DNA from: an uncultured Solirubrobacter sp.
Lineage (GTDB): Bacteria > Actinomycetota > Thermoleophilia > Solirubrobacterales > Solirubrobacteraceae
DNA: 7,153 nt
Assembly (NCBI GenBank): GCA_937871635.1
Contig: CALMNS010000648.1
Coordinates: 1 to 7,153, forward strand
Reading direction: 5' to 3'
In this document: positions 6,362 to 7,153 of the stretch, piece after piece
How the letters are laid out: each line of letters begins with the position of its first letter
Position numbering within the stretch: the first letter of the stretch is position 1
Notes under the pieces: generated by a model
What the model saw: only the letters and a program-made list of their open reading frames with translations
Database searches by the model: none
What the model was told of the DNA's origin: nothing
Program-made: the position numbers and the translations under genes

Positions 6362-6967
6362 TCAGTCCTCCGGGTTCTCGTTGTAGGCCCCCTCGCCGGG
6401 GCCGTCTGGCCCAACGACGCCGGTCGGATCGCCGTCCTCGACGCTGGCACCGCTCGGGACGACGCTCGGCACCCGCTCGCCGTCGCCCTGCTCCTGCGCG
6501 GCCAGCACCGCGTTGACGATGTACTGGTAGCCCGTGCACCGGCAGAGGATCCCCGAGAGCTCGTGGCGGACCTCGTCGGCCGTGTAGGTGCCGTTCGTCG
6601 AGAGCAGCTCCTTCGTGCGCATCACCATGGCCGGAGTGCAGAAGCCGCACTGCAGCCCGTGCTGCTCGGTGAAGGCCGCCTGGATCGGATGCAGCTCGCG
6701 CGGGTTGCTCGAGAGCGACTCGACCGTCTCGACCTCCAGGCCGTCGGCCTCGACGGCGAACATCAGGCACGCCCGGACCGACTCACCGCCGAGGAGGACG
6801 GTGCAGACGCCGCAGACGCCGTACTGGCACCCGTAGTGCACGCTCTTGAGATTGGCCTCGTCGCGCAGGAAGTCACCGAGCGTGAGCCGCGGCTCGACCA
6901 GCGCGGTGCGCGCCTGCCCGTTGACCGTCACGGTGATCTGCCGGGTCTCGCCGGCGGGGGAGTTCAC
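6362..6967 (-). CDS. Molybdenum hydroxylase small subunit with two [2Fe-2S] clusters, CoxS-like
   Basis: This 201-residue electron-transfer subunit has an N-terminal plant-ferredoxin-like domain with C47, C52, C55 and C67 (CQYGVCGVC then AC). A C-terminal helical domain carries C107, C110, C142 and C144 (CGFC and CRC), ligating the second cluster. Typical family members end shortly after the CRCTGYQ region, near residue 160. Here about 40 further residues form an acidic Gly/Pro-rich tail without predicted structure. The GTG start at 6965-6967 has GGAGG 9 bases upstream and overlaps the stop of the preceding gene as GTGA, so the subunits are translationally coupled. The role is to pass electrons from the Mo site to the FAD subunit. 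No Tat or Sec signal is visible, so the complex is cytoplasmic or faces the cytoplasm. Confidence 0.96.
   Translation of the reverse strand: MNSPAGETRQITVTVNGQARTALVEPRLTLGDFLRDEANLKSVHYGCQYGVCGVCTVLLGGESVRACLMFAVEADGLEVETVESLSSNPRELHPIQAAFTEQHGLQCGFCTPAMVMRTKELLSTNGTYTADEVRHELSGILCRCTGYQYIVNAVLAAQEQGDGERVPSVVPSGASVEDGDPTGVVGPDGPGEGAYNENPED
6367..6371 (-). promoter_or_regulatory. Shine-Dalgarno GGAGG deciding the large-subunit start
   Basis: GGAGG lies inside the last codons of the small-subunit gene, 7 bases before the GTG at 6359. It fixes this GTG as the large-subunit start rather than any codon further upstream in the open frame. Confidence 0.8.
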
Positions 6968-7153
6968 GTCGCATCGCCTCCATTGACACGGGCAAGGGCG
7001 CCGCTCAGCGCCTGGACGGTGACCGCGACGGCGAGCCGGCGGCGGTACCCGACCGGGATGCGCGGAGGGTGCGGGGTGGGGCCGACCTCGCCCGCCTCCG
7101 GCTCTTCCTCGACGAGCTCGCCGGCCGCGCCCGCGGCTGCGGCGATCCGCTCG
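6964..7153 (-). CDS. Probable FAD-binding (medium, CoxM-like) subunit, C-terminal end only
   Basis: A minus-strand frame is open from the right edge to the TGA at 6964-6966 and encodes the last 62 residues of a protein, overlapping the small-subunit start by four bases (GTGA). The end contains VGYRRRLAVAVTVQALSGAL. This resembles the closing helix (YRR-L-A-ALxxAL pattern) of the FAD-binding subunits of molybdenum hydroxylases. Before it lies an acidic, Pro-rich stretch (ELVEEEPEAGEVGPTPHPP) in place of the short Asp-Ile/Leu-His linker usual at that point. Position directly upstream of S and L fits the M-S-L order. The FAD-binding motifs would lie outside the window, so the call rests on context and a short C-terminal match. 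Confidence 0.7.
   Translation of the reverse strand, partial: ERIAAAAGAAGELVEEEPEAGEVGPTPHPPRIPVGYRRRLAVAVTVQALSGALARVNGGDAT
6977..6981 (-). promoter_or_regulatory. Shine-Dalgarno GGAGG for the small subunit
   Basis: GGAGG within the 3' end of the upstream FAD-subunit gene stands 9 bases before the GTG at 6967. An ATG at 6974-6972 lies between them but is in another frame, so GTG is the start. Confidence 0.75.

Noticed and set aside
4830..6386. 518-codon plus-strand open frame opposite the large subunit
   Set aside because: It is an antisense shadow produced by GC-biased third positions; its translation (runs of R, V, E, G, H) has no recognisable domain, while the minus strand encodes a full family protein.
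6360..6770. N-terminal extension of the large-subunit frame by 137 codons
   Set aside because: It overlaps the small-subunit gene in another frame, is Arg/Gly-rich low-complexity sequence, and a GTG with a perfect Shine-Dalgarno lies exactly where the family homology begins.
3921..6967. Assignment as aerobic CO dehydrogenase (coxSL)
   Set aside because: Gene order and CoxD/E partners suggest it, but the large subunit lacks the cysteine-containing AYRCSFR loop.

Overview
This window is very GC-rich (about 70% by eye), densely coded DNA. It has GTG starts and overlapping stop/start codons, and most genes lie on the minus strand. Base composition, gene style and families point to a soil-type actinobacterium, possibly a deep-branching class such as Thermoleophilia. 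That placement is inference; another high-GC phylum such as Chloroflexota cannot be excluded. No mobile elements, CRISPR arrays, tRNA or rRNA genes were seen.

Layout, in minus-strand transcription order from the right edge. (1) 7153-6964 is the C-terminal end of a probable FAD (medium) subunit. 6967-6362 is the two-[2Fe-2S] small subunit, and 6359-3921 is the molybdopterin large subunit. Together they form a coxM-coxS-coxL-ordered molybdenum hydroxylase of the xanthine dehydrogenase/CO dehydrogenase family. The large subunit carries AYRGFG where true (form I) CO dehydrogenase has the AYRCSFR loop with its Cu-binding cysteine. It is therefore better read as a hydroxylase of an organic, perhaps N-heterocyclic, substrate. 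(2) A LysR-type regulator lies on the plus strand (3013-3918) and ends two bases from the end of the large-subunit gene. (3) Divergent from the regulator is a second minus-strand operon: a VOC-fold protein (2930-2430), a class A FAD monooxygenase resembling 2,6-dihydroxypyridine 3-monooxygenase (2420-1224), a MoxR-type AAA ATPase of the CoxD kind (1227-313), and the start of a CoxE-like VWA-domain protein (307 to beyond position 1).

Working model (inference): the molybdenum hydroxylase adds an oxygen to an aromatic or heteroaromatic ring, and the FAD monooxygenase hydroxylates it again. The VOC protein acts on a product or intermediate, and the CoxD/CoxE pair matures the molybdenum enzyme. 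The LysR protein probably controls the VOC-monooxygenase-coxDE operon. The 82 bp between the VOC start and the preferred regulator start hold a perfect ATAG-N7-CTAT dyad (T-N11-A type). It is centred about 64 bp upstream of the predicted VOC-operon transcription start and overlaps the regulator's own likely -10 box, which is the classic LysR arrangement. Both divergent genes lack Shine-Dalgarno sequences and look leaderless.

The most interesting aspect is this catabolic arrangement: a non-CO-dehydrogenase MSL enzyme whose cox-type maturation genes sit in an operon with a ring monooxygenase and a VOC protein under a dedicated LysR switch. The substrate cannot be decided from the sequence.
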